Part shown: one piece after another, positions 1 to 8,841 of the stretch
Layout: every line of letters starts with the position of its first letter
How positions within the stretch are numbered: the first letter of the stretch is position 1
From: Ectocarpus siliculosus
Lineage: Eukaryota > Sar > Phaeophyceae > Ectocarpales > Ectocarpaceae
DNA: 18,990 nt
NCBI GenBank assembly: GCA_000310025.1
Contig: FN649752.1
Span: 3,345,841-3,364,830, forward strand
Direction: 5' to 3'
Translations under genes and position numbers: made by a program
Notes under the pieces: generated by a model
Databases searched by the model: none
Told to the model about the DNA's origin: nothing
What the model saw: the letters and a program-made list of their open reading frames with translations, nothing else

Positions 1-9
1 ACGCCACGG

Positions 10-221
10 ATGCACGCGATGTGGAGCCTCCGTCTTCTGTGCTCACCCCGTACTGTGGTACTGCTGCTGCTCGCGCTACTCATGGCCTCAGTTGGCGAGA
101 TCGACAGGGTTGCTGCGGCCACCGATCCCGGCACTGTTCCTGAGGTTCCGGCGCCCTCGACTGCTTCTGCTCGCCAACCGCTTGGTCTCCTCTCCGAAAT
201 AAGCCCCAACACAGACCGGAG
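10..221 (+). CDS. Possible first exon of a secreted protein (signal peptide)
   Basis: The ATG at 10 (a second, in-frame ATG lies at 19) opens 70 codons. A short basic start is followed by a strongly hydrophobic stretch at residues 17-27 (VVLLLLALLMA), then small residues with a plausible signal peptidase site near VAA-AT at about residues 34-37. This is a classic signal peptide. The rest is Pro/Ala/Ser/Thr-rich. The frame stops at 223-225, but the sequence just before it is an AG/GTGAGC splice donor (intron would start at 222), so I read this as exon 1, ending with two bases of a codon. I could not find a convincing second exon downstream. A chance hydrophobic ORF cannot be excluded. No function can be assigned beyond likely entry into the secretory pathway. 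Confidence 0.4.
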
Positions 222-310
222 GTGAGCTGGTATTGAGTCGCGAAGGCTGTGGACCTTACAGCTGTTTCATTGCGGTGGGCGTTGCCTTGCGGTTGCTGTT
301 GCTTCTTGGT

Positions 311-331
311 GCTGCTGCTGCTGCTGCTGCT
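311..331. repeat. (GCT)n microsatellite
   Basis: About seven uninterrupted GCT units. They are read as a poly-Ala or poly-Leu run depending on frame, and they make the overlapping ORFs on both strands of this stretch look artificially protein-like. Confidence 0.85.
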
Positions 332-539
332 ACTCGTCGTGGTGCGAATAAGCCCTCCCCAAGCTCCCAATTGGTTGGAATGGGATATCAGAAGTCACTG
401 AGCTCGTCATATCAAAACCACCCTGTTGTTGTTCTCGTTCATCATCTGGTGGCACTGCCCAACGGTGTTTTTGCCTGCACGCTTATCCTGTTGCGGCGGA
501 TCGAGTGGCAGCCCGTGGTGACAACAACCTCGTAACCTT

Positions 540-1955
540 GAACATGACACGTGACACACACGAAAATCACAACTGCCACTTTTTTCTTCGTGCTTCCACG
601 AAATTATCTCTTCGCATTCGATATTACGTTGACTGGCTACGCTAGGTAGTTCACTTTGCTGCCGTGCGAAACTGGCGTTGCCAATGACGAACTACATCGC
701 TAAAAGACGGGCCTCACGAAGGACCGAACGGCAGCGCTCTGCACCTTCCCTTTCACACGGTTGGGAAGGCACGGTTCGAACCGAAAAATAGGCGTTAAGT
801 CGCCGCCTTTTTTCCCAACGCACAAACACCCATATGCATATGATGCTCAAACCAACCAAACGTTCTTCGGTAGATTGGAGAGTACACACGTTCTGTTTGC
901 GAGTATTATTGTGCTGGTTGTATTCGTACAGCTTATGTAGTGTTCATGCACCACGATAGTTGCCAACGGAACCGCGTGGAGTGGTGGGGTTCCTCGCAAG
1001 CATGATGCCTTTCCTCGACGAACATCACCATATCGTCTATAGCAAGTAGCCAGGAGTCTGCCATCCCAATATGCCGGTGAACTCTCCGCTTTGACCAAGT
1101 GCGACCGTGAATTATAAACTCGCAGCGACCCTCAATTTGTGACGCTGAAACGATATCATGCCTAATCCGGTCGTATGGGCTGCATCCATCGGTACTGCTG
1201 TGTACACAGCAGGCAGGGTGGTTCTGCTGGGCTGCACGGCAGCACCCTGCCGTGAACGCAGCAAGGTCGCCCGATCAGTTCACACATCCATTTTCCCGAT
1301 TTGTTATTCCAGGTGAATTTCGAAACAAGCTGTTGCACCACAACGAGACCAAAAAAATGACGGAATATGTTCTGTTCCGAAAACTCTACGTCCGACAAAT
1401 TGAAAGTCGACGAGAATGACACGTGCGGGTAAAGAGTCACATTTCGGCTATTAGCCCGTTACGCGCACAACTTGTCATGGTGTCGGACGAACAACTCTCG
1501 CAGGGATTAGCCACTTCATCTACACTACGCAATCGTGGGAGAGTATGTTGAATGTGCATCTAGACAGCAGCTGCTCTAGAGAGGAAAAAAGTCGCCTACA
1601 CAGTGCGTTTTTTGGTTCATGCATTTTTTGATTGAGGTGTCCACACATTTATTTGCCAGGTTCCTCGCTATCTGTTGTTCAACTAAAACCCGTACATTTT
1701 GTATTGTTTTCATCCAAGGATATATTCCAGAGGACCCCAGCGTGAGAACTTTTAAGTCGCGGTGTTCTCCAGCTGCGTATAGTATCGAAAGAGCCACCTC
1801 AGTCTCCAATCAAAATTTGCCGGTTTTTTTCATTTTTCATAGTTCTGATTTTTCCTGCAGAACGAACATATCATGACTCACAGTACATCCAAGGCGCCTT
1901 CGACGTTTCATCCGGCGTTCTTCACCCGAATAACGAGTCATGCCACGTTCGGGGT
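540..1955. other. Intergenic stretch without a recognisable gene
   Basis: Both strands hold only short ORFs with no domain-like composition, no consistent codon use and no paired splice sites. I see no tRNA: the palindromic GGTTCGAACC at 774-783 resembles a T-loop but has no matching stems. The only structured part is the pair of hairpins at 1195-1254. A T-rich tract lies at about 1608-1850. Confidence 0.5.
1195..1254. repeat. Two adjacent perfect inverted repeats
   Basis: At 1195-1212 lies CTGCTGTGTACACAGCAG, a perfect 18-bp palindrome. At 1235-1254 the arms CACGGCAG and CTGCCGTG form a perfect 8-bp stem around a 4-base loop (CACC). No T-run follows, and no ORF explains them. They could be a binding site, a structured RNA, or chance. 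Confidence 0.5.
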
Positions 1956-1959
1956 TTTT

Positions 1960-2790
1960 GCACTGTGTTCGGGTCCCTCGAGGCTTCTCGTATATTGGAG
2001 GTCATTTTATTAACCACCCCGTATTTTTATTTGGGCCATGGAAGCAAGAGGTTGTTCACACAGAGGAAGAACATGTACTCGCTCGCGAGGTTATTCAGAT
2101 GAGTAACGAACCCGTAGACGTATTTTAGATGTTCGACCAACCCGTCGCATAGACCCGCGGGTTGTTTGGGACATTTACCAGGAGGTATTATCGATGGGTA
2201 TCAGACTCCCTCAGGGTTATTCACATGAGTAACGAACTCGTAAACGTTTGTTACATGTCAGACCAACCCGTCGTACATAACCACCCCGCAGACTATTTGG
2301 TAATGTGCCATGAAGAAGGGATCGCCCCGAGGAGTAACAGAAAAACCTGGACGTTATTCAGCTGAGTAACGAACCCGTAGACGATTTTCAGATGAGTGAC
2401 CAACCCGTCGTATATGTACTACCCGTTTTGTTTGGGACATTTGCCACGGGGTTGTTCGGATGAGTAACAGACTCGCTCAAGGTTTATTCAGATGAGAATA
2501 ACCGACCGATATACGTTACTCAGATGAGTGACCCACCCGTCGTATATATATTACATCCTCTAACCGTTTGTTGTTTGGAACATGTGGCTGGAGGGTATAT
2601 TCGGATGAGTGTGTAACAGACACGCTCGAGGTTATTGACATGAGTAAAACCGCCCCCCCTAGACGTTACCGACCCCCGAGACGTTATTCAGATGAGTGAC
2701 ACGCTTTTCGAATATACCCTTCCGATGTTGATTGGGACATGAACATGACATACAGATGGAGGTTGTTCAGATAACCCAGACGCGATTGGT
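1960..2790. repeat. Degenerate tandem array, unit about 130-155 bp
   Basis: The phrase TTTGGGACAT, or a near variant, recurs at about 2027, 2161, 2291, 2427, 2570 and 2727, giving spacings of 130-157 bp and about six diverged units. Between these marks each unit carries one or two copies of a near-palindromic core, best seen as GTTATTCAGATGAGTAAC (2091, 2216, 2354, 2452, 2515, 2683), usually followed by GAACCCGTAGACG or CAACCCGTCGTA. Many small indels separate copies, so the array is old. It ends about 140 bp before the first exon of the transposase-like gene. Short ORFs inside it are repeat artefacts. Confidence 0.75.
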
Positions 2791-2928
2791 TCAAAACTGT
2801 GTTGATCTTTCTCTGTTTGCATCGACGATATGGTTTGATTTAATCTATTGACAAACATGGAGCTGAACTGCATCTCGCACTAAAATATAGTCTCTAACCA
2901 AACCATTTGCCCATGTCAATTTCATCAG

Positions 2929-3437
2929 GGCCACGCCACGGCATTCGTCGGCCGCGAAGAAGCTCCGCCTGACCCCCCAGGATGCATCCAGGTCGAGAAT
3001 GAAGAAGGTCCTTGACCACAACGTAAGCGTCTTCGTCAACTCTCTCCAAGACGCTTGTGCTGCCTGGACTGAGAGGCTAAACAAGAACTTTGAACCAGTC
3101 GCCGTCGAGGACGCCACAGTCGACGCCCTCCTAGCCAACAAGGACTTAACAGCTTTCATGGAGGACTTGGCCAGCAGCAGCAGGAAGCACAAGGAGAGGG
3201 GAAACGAGGCCATCCGGGCAACATTCGCGCGTTGTGGAAAAGACTCTCATCGAGTGAAACGGTTGCGAGCTCCGAGGGATGGCAGTTTCGGAGGGTGCTG
3301 CTGGGCGCGCTTTGTGGCCCTAACACCACCTACAAGGAGGTTCACGAGTTTGTCGGAGGCAGCCTGAGCCATCGTGCGTTCAACGAGGCCCAGATACGGC
3401 GAGATGCCACGGACACCACGAGCATCCTTCACGACCT
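2929..3437 (+). CDS. Transposase-like gene, exon 1 (carries the frameshift)
   Basis: The frame of ATG 2999 is coding-like to about 3215 (VFVNSLQDACAAWTERLNKN and following, C-ending codons). Coding character then moves to the next frame, ending in TSILHDL at the donor GTACGT (intron starts 3438). The first frame runs on to 3367 as low-quality Arg/Ser-rich sequence. No GT-AG intron of plausible size fits between the two segments, so a single indel between about 3215 and 3290 is the simplest reading. The frame is open upstream to the TAG at 2888-2890 with no ATG before 2999. A CAG acceptor at 2926-2928 is the alternative left edge. Confidence 0.6.
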
Positions 3438-6400
3438 GTACGTGTCCCTACAATAGAGATATCCCTAAAACAACTTTGCTCTTGTTCTTCCCTGAGAGAA
3501 AGAAGCGTGTTGGTGTTATGGCCTGCATGTGAAGCCCCCCCACCGGATGTGCTGGCGCTTTGTTATGTAACAACAACCCAAAACCATCATACCCCTTCCT
3601 GTTCACCAATCCTTTGTTTTCGTGAATCGTCCCCTACGTGTACAGGATATCGGACAGGAAGTTGCGATCGGATCGGCTGGAGGTCAGCTGCCCCAAGGCT
3701 TTGGCCTGGATTGTCGAGAGAATAATTTTCCACACTCAGCCCTCTCCTTGCCTGGTGAAGACGGAGCACGATTACGACACTGGAAACCACAGGCGCTCAG
3801 AAGCGGACAACTCGTTGGTCTGCGTCTATCCTGCGCGGTGCAAGACCGAGTCTGTGCGCTATTTGATGGGGACGAAGCTGCAGCTCTATCAGACAGTCAT
3901 GAAGGACTTAGACCAAGCGGTGAGACATGCACCCGAATGCATGCATGTACAATAGCCTGACAACACAATTTGGATAAGCTCCATCATTCTGATAACCAAA
4001 ATATGCTACTTGTAACGGCGAGGCGCGGGGGTGTCATAGCGAATGGCAGCAGGAATGAGTCACTTCATCTTATATCTCACCTCCTTACACGTGACGCCAC
4101 ACTCCTAGTGACAGTTCACACTAATAATGTTGCGTACCTTGCATATTGCCTATTGTTTGCCCCATTCATTTTGTAGTTCGCTGCGGAAAAGGTCGAGGTA
4201 CCCAGCATCAGTCGGCCATCGTTTGACAAGATCATCCCCTTCTACGTGGTAGAGCAGTCCCTGAGGTCCTGCATCTGTGTACACTGCTACAAGGCGAAGC
4301 TCGTCACGAAAGGGCTGTGTGACCTGTGGCCGACCCTTCATCAAGGCTCAACCTCGGGATCAAAGTGTGACTGCGAGTGTGAACTGTGTAAGGATGGTGG
4401 ATGCGCGGAATACCTTCCGTATGGCTCCAGCAAAGCCGTCCACAGCATGGCTGACTTCAGCGACATGCTCATGTGCCCCAAGGAGCAACTGTACTGTTCC
4501 GAAGACGGAACGCTGGTGGATGCCCACAAGGCGGTTTGCGTTTCTGGACACTGCTTGCTTTGCAAGCAGAAGCAAGAGCGTTTCTTCGACTGTCCGAAAA
4601 ACAAAGGAAACGCCGACCGGCAACTGAACCCAGCGGCGGGGCCAGCCCAAGTCGGGGCGCCGCCGCCGGGGGAAGTACGGTGGAAGAACTTCACTGCTGT
4701 AGACGACAATGGGCAGGCAACTTCGGCACCGCTGCAAAGGAGGCGAGCTCCCAATTCAACGGCGGGTGGCGAAGATGACGAGGACTTCGACCCGCTGGGC
4801 GGTTCGAAACGCAGGACCCGAAGGGTGAGCGATTGCAAATCTGATGCTTCATGTCGTGACGACTTCCTGGCGGTTGTTCGTTCTTCGTGTGAATAACCTT
4901 TTTTTCACAAAGTGTACTTAGTTGCATATCCATGTCATACATTGTACGGTAAATATATTAGTCAGAGGATACGAGTTTAAGTCCGATACTCCATAGTGAC
5001 TTCCTGGCGGTTATTTGTCCTGATATGTGTGAAAAACCATTTCTTCATACAAGTGCCTAGTCACGCGTGCATATGCTGTAGTAAGATGGTAAATATTATG
5101 GTCTCAGATGATACGGCCCGTTCTAACCATTCTTCACACAAGTACCTAGTTATGCATACGTGTATGTCTCGTAAGATGGTTAAGATTATATGGTTAGAGG
5201 ATACGGGTAGAGTATGCATCTGATATAGTCCGTCGTGATTTGTGTCGGTTGTGTTCCTCATGTGAATAACCATTTCATCACAAGTACTTAGTTGCGTATG
5301 CATATGTCAGGTTGTAAAGATTAGTCAGAGAATACGAGTGTACTCCATCATGACTTCCTGGTGGTTATTTGTTCTTCATGTGAATAACCATTTCTTCACA
5401 AGTTACGTATGCTATGTAGTAAGATTTTGTAAAGATTGTTGTTGTTGTTGTTGTTGTTGTTTTTCTTCACATTAAACTCGTGTCAGTTGCTAATCCCAAA
5501 AATCTAGCAAAGACTCGAAGATTACGGTCAGAGGATACGGGTAGTAGTCTCTGACTCTCCGTGTCGTCGTGGCTGTTCTTCAAGTTAATAACCAACTCTT
5601 CCAGGGAATTCGTGGTTTTATGCGTGGCGGAAACCTCATATGTTATGCTTTATGTGTATGTCGAAGGGAATGGTGCGGCATCTGCACCACAATAGGGTCG
5701 CCGCTCTATTCTTTTGAATATACACTTGTCTTATTTGGAACTTACATTCCCATATCGACGTCGATCTTGTTGAAGCGAAACGAAATAGAATATACAATGG
5801 CAAAGAGGCAGCCGCTTGTGTGCGAGAGGCGCGCCGCTTCCACATGACATCATCGCTGCCTTCCGCGACAGCTGTCTGTTGCCCATTATCAATGGAGTTT
5901 ATCTATTAAAGCATAATTCTGGGGGGAACCGCCGTGTCTCGCACTAAACTGGCGATGGTTGTTGTGTCCCTTGCATCGTGCGGCGCAGGCGGTTGCCGAG
6001 AAGACAGGGACGGTCGATGAGTTCATGGCGGAGCTAAAGGACCACCGCACGTCTTTCGGCAAACACCGGCGGAGTTACAAAACACAGCGGGCAGCATTTA
6101 CGGAGAAGAAGCTCACCATCGAAGAAGGAGAAGTTCTGTGCATCGTAGACTTCCAGGAACGACTACAGGTCGGAGAGCAAGACGAAGTTCAGTCACAGCA
6201 CTGGGACCGTGAGGCTACCACGATCTTTCCGTGCCCGATTTTCTTCAAGGTTGATGGACGTGTCTGGGCATACTCCTTCCAGATCCTCAGCGACGACATG
6301 GCTCAAGATAACGCCTGGGTGCAGTTCGTCATGTCGAAGTTACTGAACGAAGATATCCCTGCCTTACTGCGGAAGATTGGAGCGAAACCCATGACCCGCT

Positions 6401-8561
6401 GTACCATCTGGACCGATAACTGCGCCAAGCAGTTCAAGTGCAGGTTCCACTTCGGCTGGGTAGCCGACGCCCAGATAATGGGGCTCGACAAGGATGGCGA
6501 GCCCACCGGAATCAGGGTGCACATGGAACATCACTACTTTGGAGCATGCCACGGCAAAAACGTATCGGACGCGGAGGGAGGAATGACGAAGGAGTACGTG
6601 CGGCGGATGATACTCAACATGATGTGGCGAGTGGCCAGCTCGAGAGACTTGTGCGAGAAACTGGAGAAGGCGCTAAACTTCTTTCTTCGGTTCGCCAATG
6701 GCGAGGAGACCGAGGCATTCTGGAAAGACCGCAACGGGAGGGAAGGAGGAACGGAGCAGCTGCTCGTCACAAAGGTGACTAATAGTCTAGACCAAGATTT
6801 TTGCCGTTATGGCCTCGGTGTTATTCATGTGAGTAAGCAGAGATTGTTTTCGTGGCCTCGGGGCTCGTCAACTGTTTTTGCGTCGGGTCTTCGCCAGTTT
6901 AGACCTCATCAACTTAGAGACAACCCAGAGTACTTGTAAGTAGATGACATGTTCACGTATAAATTTATCAACAATCGCCCCCACTGCATACATGTATTCG
7001 ACACGACCACATGGAGAATGTCGATCGTTTGTGTCGTCGGTGTACATCTCTATACTTGTATATACAGCAGTCGTGGTGTTGCTCGTCGTGTGAGTAATGC
7101 CATCGCGGTCTTACTGATGTGAGTAACCCAGTACACAACCTACCCTACGACCGTCCTCCGGAGTTATTGGTTCGTTATCATTACTCAGCTACATGTTTAC
7201 GTGCACCGCCCCCCGCTTGCGTGCTCCCGGTGCCGTTGATAGACGTGGATCGGCGAGGATTCAGACCAAACGCAGGAGACGACCTTCCTATTGACCAAGA
7301 ACCCCAACACGATGATGGGGCGACGCTACATCTTCATCGGTGCCTCGGATGTGTCATCTGACGTACGGAAAGCCGCCCGCTCGTCAGCAAAGGAAATCGA
7401 GGTTTCCGGATGTCAGACTATCAGCATGACTGCGGCCACCGATACGCCTGGCGTTCTCATGACCAACCAGTTTTCTTGCTAGTGAGTGCATCACGAGTTC
7501 ATATCCAATATGTCATAAGATTGTCTACGTTGTTTGTTCACATTTTGGTATGGATCGGTGGATAGGTTTTGGTTGACAACACACATGCAAGTACTAAATC
7601 TTACCCAATCGTTCCTCTCCCGTGTATCATAATCTCCATATTTTCTTTCAGCTGTGCGGTGTGCCGTGACAGTAAGCCGGAAAACTGCCCGCTCATTCGA
7701 AAGGGCATCATGTCGGGCCCACAAGAGTTTTCCCGCCGAGCAAACCGAAACACGGACATTGTCAGCGCGAAGGAGGACGACCTGGAAGAACTGTCTGGAT
7801 GGATGCCCAGCCAGCTGCCATTCGGATCCATTGCTTTGCTACGTGTCGACCCTTCGGAGCACGATGGCCAAGATATCGTGCCAGTTGTCGTAGCTCGCAA
7901 GGCTGCATGTCCTTGGACGCCGAGAGTAGCAGTAGACGGCATGTTCGGTCATGGGGACACTATCGTGTGGGTTGTAGACCTGCCTCAGGCGATTGTGCGA
8001 GGTAAACAAGTGGAATATTTGGTTCCGAGGAGTATTTCAGGGGTCAAGTTTCGGGCGGTTCCTCTCGCGTGCATTGCTGGATTAGGCCAAGGGGTCCTTG
8101 GGTATATGGAGCACCCGCAGTGTTCCCAGAGTTCCTTGTCCAGTGAAACGTTTGTGTTGCGGGAAGGCGTCGTTGAGAATGCGCGGTCTACAGTTGTCCT
8201 TCTTTCAAGGAACCCTCTTGCGGCGTTTGAGTCCTTCCAGCCCGTGCCGCTGTCGGTCGAAGACGAAACCCGGGCCCCCGTTGAGCCCAGAATGTTTGTA
8301 AATGGTACAGTTATTGAGCAGTTGTTCAAGGGCCCGCGAAATAGTAACGGTAGACCGATTTGGAAGCACGGAAAGAAGCTTCGTGCAATCGTCATTGCAT
8401 GCCAAACAGATATAAAGTCACGTCGCCATCAGTACAAACTGCAGTGGTCGGGAGAACTCATGATCCTGGTTTTGGCTGAGGTGGAGGAATTTGTGGATGA
8501 AGGGCACGTCGAACAGTATCGTACCGGGGACGTCGAGGTAGTTCCAACTACTGCTGTGTAG
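2929..8561 (+). CDS. Transposase-like protein with Cys-rich region and DDE-type core, six exons, one frameshift
   Basis: Exons are 2929-3437, 3646-3919, 4177-4824, 5989-6774, 7276-7481 and 7652-8561 (stop TAG 8559-8561). All introns are GT-AG, and the codon phase agrees at every junction. From ATG 2999 the product is about 1,085 residues. If the first exon instead starts after the acceptor CAG at 2926-2928, an upstream exon is missing. Order: a helical N-terminal part; an I-S-R-x-S-F...P-F-Y segment leading into C-x-C-x-x-C; a Cys-rich zinc-binding region; a probable RNase H-fold core; a long C-terminal tail. Motif order matches a family I know as unannotated multicopy proteins in cnidarians, other invertebrates and fish. 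Catalysis of DNA strand transfer is inferred, not shown. A frame change near 3215-3290 makes this copy a probable pseudogene, unless it is a sequencing error. Confidence 0.7.
3646..3919 (+). CDS. Transposase-like gene, exon 2
   Basis: Acceptor TACAG ends at 3645 and donor GTGAGA starts at 3920. One base completes the codon left open by exon 1 (CT/G, Leu), then 91 codons follow with no stop (ISDRKLRSDR... to KDLDQA). The reading is supported because both ends join in phase. It contains a V-R-Y-L-M-G-T-K-L-Q-L-Y segment just before the region that leads into the zinc-binding cysteines. Confidence 0.65.
4177..4824 (+). CDS. Transposase-like gene, exon 3: Cys-rich zinc-binding region
   Basis: Acceptor TTGTAG ends at 4176 and donor GTGAGC starts at 4825. 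The 216 codons open with FAAEKVEVPSISRPSF. Cysteines cluster as C-x-C-x-x-C (4270-4287), C-x-C-x-C-x-x-C-x4-C (4366-4404) and C-x4-C-x-x-C-x9-C (4537-4593), with more between, as expected for one or more zinc sites. The end is low-complexity and charged (EDDEDFDPLGG, then KRRTRR), possibly a linker with a nuclear localisation signal. Confidence 0.68.
4853..5600. repeat. Intronic degenerate tandem repeat, unit about 95-145 bp
   Basis: Two marks recur in order. GTGACTTCCTGGCGGTTATT-like sequence appears at about 4853, 4991, 5232, 5347 and, weakly, 5562. GTCAGAGGATACG-like sequence appears at about 4961, 5102, 5195, 5321 and 5528. Each unit has a hairpin with arms GGTTATT and AATAACC about 13 bases apart (perfect at 5363-5389, near-perfect at 4872-4898). 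Missing marks imply truncated units. The array starts within about 30 bp of the exon 3 donor. Confidence 0.7.
5436..5462. repeat. (GTT)n microsatellite
   Basis: About eight GTT units followed by a T run, inside intron 3 of the transposase-like gene and within its tandem array. Confidence 0.85.
5989..6774 (+). CDS. Transposase-like gene, exon 4: probable DDE catalytic core
   Basis: 262 codons between acceptor GCGCAG (ends 5988) and donor GTGACT (starts 6775). In order: C-I-V-D-F-Q-E with its Asp at 6148; D-E-V-Q-S-Q-H-W about 10 residues later; T-D-N-C-A-K-Q-F-K with its Asp at 6415; then H-H-Y-F-G-A-C-H-G-K-N-V-S-D-A-E-G-G with HGK at 6550-6558 and Asp at 6568. The two earlier Asp residues plus Asp 6568 (or the Glu two residues on) are the natural candidates for a metal-binding triad. 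All key positions are intact. Confidence 0.72.
6775..7275 (+). other. Intron 4 of the transposase-like gene with dispersed GAGTAA cores
   Basis: 501-bp intron, donor GTGACT, acceptor ACGCAG ending at 7275. It contains GTTATTCATGTGAGTAAG near 6822 and further TGTGAGTAA copies near 7089 and 7117, matching the core of the upstream array. The frame stays open for about 165 bases past the donor without coding character. Confidence 0.55.
7276..7481 (+). CDS. Transposase-like gene, exon 5
   Basis: Acceptor ACGCAG ends at 7275 and donor GTGAGT starts at 7482. It begins ETTFLLTKNPNTMMGRRYIF and ends NQFSC plus two bases (TA) that become Tyr with the first base of exon 6. The resulting C-Y-C-A-V-C across the junction makes a C-x-C-x-x-C motif, which supports the splice choice. 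Confidence 0.65.
7652..8561 (+). CDS. Transposase-like gene, exon 6: C-terminal tail
   Basis: Follows a strong pyrimidine tract and acceptor TTTCAG (ends 7651), then runs 303 codons to TAG. It starts with the second half of a Cys motif (C-A-V-C...N-C), followed by a Val/Ile-rich part of about 150 residues that I cannot assign. Near the end comes a compact segment (R-A-I-V-I-A-C...Y-K-L-Q-W-S-G...L-A-E-V-E-E-F-V-D-E-G) resembling a small beta-barrel (SH3/Tudor/chromo-like); that last label is a guess. Confidence 0.65.
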
Positions 8562-8840
8562 ACTTTACATTTGGGGTGCTTACCTTCTATTTTGCTTTGA
8601 GGAACTTATTCAGCCGAATTGGGCGGTTGGCAGTGGTGTGAGCGAATGGGAGCGAGGATGTTCGGGACACACATGGTGTGAAGCTATAGATTGATCTGGG
8701 ACATCCCTACTCCAATTTTGACTCGAAAGGGCAAAATTTGCCAGCCATTACACGCTTTAGACATCTACGTCGTGCACCTGTGACGACTGATAATGTCGCA
8801 GCCACTGAACTCAGAAGGGATTCGTGCCAAAACGTGAACC
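8562..8840. other. 3' flank of the transposase-like gene, no feature seen
   Basis: No ORF of note, no repeat of the upstream array, and no inverted copy of the 5' flank that would mark the end of a transposon. Confidence 0.4.
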
Positions 8841-8841
8841 C

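Larger units (their letters stand above)
4825..5988 (+). other. Long intron 3 of the transposase-like gene
   Basis: At 1,164 bp this is by far the longest intron of the gene. Much of it (about 4853-5600) is a degenerate tandem repeat described separately, with a GTT microsatellite at 5436-5462. From 5600 to 5988 I see no gene. ORFs here are short and repeat-derived. The acceptor is GCGCAG ending at 5988. Confidence 0.6.
1960..8561 (+). mobile_element. Putative transposable element: repeat array plus transposase-like gene
   Basis: A transposase-like gene (2929-8561) directly follows an array rich in the GTTA(C/T)TC...GAGTAAC core. Related cores and a second array lie inside its introns. I infer one element, but I found no terminal inverted repeats, no target-site duplication and no matching array after 8561, so both ends are undefined. 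The array could equally be a local satellite into which the gene was inserted, or older intergenic sequence unrelated to it. Confidence 0.35.

Noticed and set aside
233-535. 100-codon plus-strand ORF after the signal-peptide exon
   Set aside because: It begins inside the presumed intron with TTG, and its Leu/Ala runs come from the GCT microsatellite. No acceptor joins it in phase to the exon at 10-221 with a convincing product.
771-783. T-loop-like GGTTCGAACC suggesting a tRNA
   Set aside because: No T-stem, anticodon stem or acceptor stem pairs around it; it is only a palindrome.
1576-1876. Overlapping ORFs on both strands in a T-rich stretch
   Set aside because: They are short, overlap antisense to each other, and have no domain character or splice partners.
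1960-2790. CRISPR-like array
   Set aside because: Units are 130-155 bp, degenerate and contiguous, with no short exact repeats separated by unique spacers, and the DNA is eukaryotic.
2845-3213. Minus-strand 122-codon ORF over exon 1
   Set aside because: It is the antisense shadow of the plus-strand exon, whose codon use and splice junctions fit better.
4341-4838. Minus-strand 165-codon ORF opposite the Cys-rich exon
   Set aside because: Ser/Pro-rich antisense shadow. The plus strand has patterned cysteines and in-phase splice sites.
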